Source: Comamonadaceae bacterium
GTDB lineage: Bacteria; Pseudomonadota; Gammaproteobacteria; Burkholderiales; Burkholderiaceae_C
DNA: 7,629 nt
Direction: 5' to 3'
Assembly: GCA_947469815.1 (NCBI GenBank)
Contig: CANIRI010000106.1
Coordinates: forward strand, 1-7,629
Shown here in pieces: positions 6,773-7,629 of the stretch. A program made the translations under genes and the position numbers. The notes beneath the pieces were generated by a model, which was not told the DNA's origin, searched no databases, and was given only the letters and a program-made list of their open reading frames with translations. Position 1 is the stretch's first letter. Every line of letters starts with the position of its first letter.

Positions 6773-6842
6773 GTCAAGCCTATTTGCTGTCACACATCAA
6801 GGCCCCGCTCAGGGAGGAAAAGCGGGAGACTCCGAAGAGCCC
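6745..6842 (-). ncRNA. Candidate ~98-nt small RNA or hemJ attenuator leader
   Basis: Bounded by a good promoter and a strong terminator. Starting near 6842, the RNA can form a hairpin with a UUCG tetraloop (arms 6843-6837 and 6832-6823, with a 3-nt UCU bulge). A competing hairpin pairs CCCGCU (6826-6821) with AGCGGG (6809-6804) around an 11-nt loop containing UCCUCCC, which is complementary to Shine-Dalgarno sequences. A 5-codon open frame (M-C-D-S-K, 6797-6780) lies before the terminator. GCGGGG (6808-6803) can also pair with the terminator's CCCC-A-GC arm, one A bulged. I do not recognise a known RNA family. Whether it is a free RNA, a leader or both is undecided. Confidence 0.5.
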
Positions 6843-6848
6843 GGATAA

Positions 6849-6878
6849 ATTGTAGCAAAGGGTTTGCGGCGGTTTCAA
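6849..6878 (-). promoter_or_regulatory. Sigma-70 promoter reading toward hemJ
   Basis: TTGAAA (6878-6873) and TACAAT (6854-6849), each 5/6 to consensus, are 18 nt apart on the minus strand. The predicted start is near 6842. It is the best promoter in the window, and drives the candidate small RNA and, on read-through, the hemJ operon. Its -35 lies only 24 nt upstream of the hemB ATG, so the hemB promoter must overlap it or lie within the same segment. Confidence 0.65.
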
Positions 6879-6886
6879 GGCATTGA

Positions 6887-7629
<743 letters not shown>

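Noticed and set aside
6773..6778. Perfect TTGACA -35 hexamer on the minus strand
   Set aside because: The bases 16-19 nt downstream fall in the terminator stem and U run and contain no -10 hexamer.
6680..6793. N-terminal extension of hemJ from a GTG at 6793
   Set aside because: The frame is open for 38 more codons, but they run through the intrinsic terminator and precede the conserved HemJ N-terminus at the ATG at 6679.

Overview
The window is about 7.6 kb of compact chromosomal DNA of roughly 60% GC. Nine protein genes cover most of it; eight lie on the minus strand and one, hemB, on the plus strand. The ribosomal proteins (125-residue S12, 157-residue S7), the EF-G type and the gene order all suggest a betaproteobacterium of the Burkholderiales, probably a Comamonadaceae/Rhodoferax-like organism. 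This placement is inferred from sequence feel, not from a search. I see no insertion sequence, phage gene, CRISPR array, tRNA or rRNA.

Layout in the direction of minus-strand transcription (right to left). (1) hemB, porphobilinogen synthase, starts at 6902 on the plus strand and runs off the right edge. (2) A 222-bp divergent gap follows. It holds a near-consensus minus-strand promoter (6849-6878) and a strong minus-strand intrinsic terminator (6745-6772), which together define a candidate RNA of about 98 nt. (3) Next is a tight gene string: hemJ (6679-6251), a VanZ-family membrane protein (6243-5104), a thioredoxin-like [2Fe-2S] ferredoxin (5107-4742), an alpha/beta hydrolase (4734-4078) and a PBP5/6-type D-Ala-D-Ala carboxypeptidase (4028-2844). 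The gaps are 7, -4, 7 and 49 nt, so one transcript is likely. (4) After 175 bp with a likely promoter comes the str operon: rpsL (GTG start, 2668-2291), rpsG (2136-1663) and fusA (1531 leftwards, cut by the window edge after 510 codons).

Functionally, the right half is haem synthesis: HemB makes porphobilinogen and HemJ oxidises protoporphyrinogen IX. The genes co-transcribed with hemJ add a small iron-sulphur electron carrier, a polytopic membrane protein, a serine hydrolase and a peptidoglycan carboxypeptidase. The left half is the translation machinery.

The most interesting non-coding signals are four. (a) The hemJ/hemB gap carries a promoter, alternating hairpins, a 5-codon mini-ORF and a terminator. 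It could be a terminated small RNA with a C-rich loop, or an attenuator leader controlling the hemJ operon. (b) Adjacent hairpins lie between rpsL and rpsG, the place where S7 autoregulation is known in E. coli. (c) A GC hairpin followed by a U run lies immediately before the rpsL Shine-Dalgarno. (d) The rpsG-fusA spacer is unusually long and can fold. All RNA structures were paired by eye and not energy-scored.
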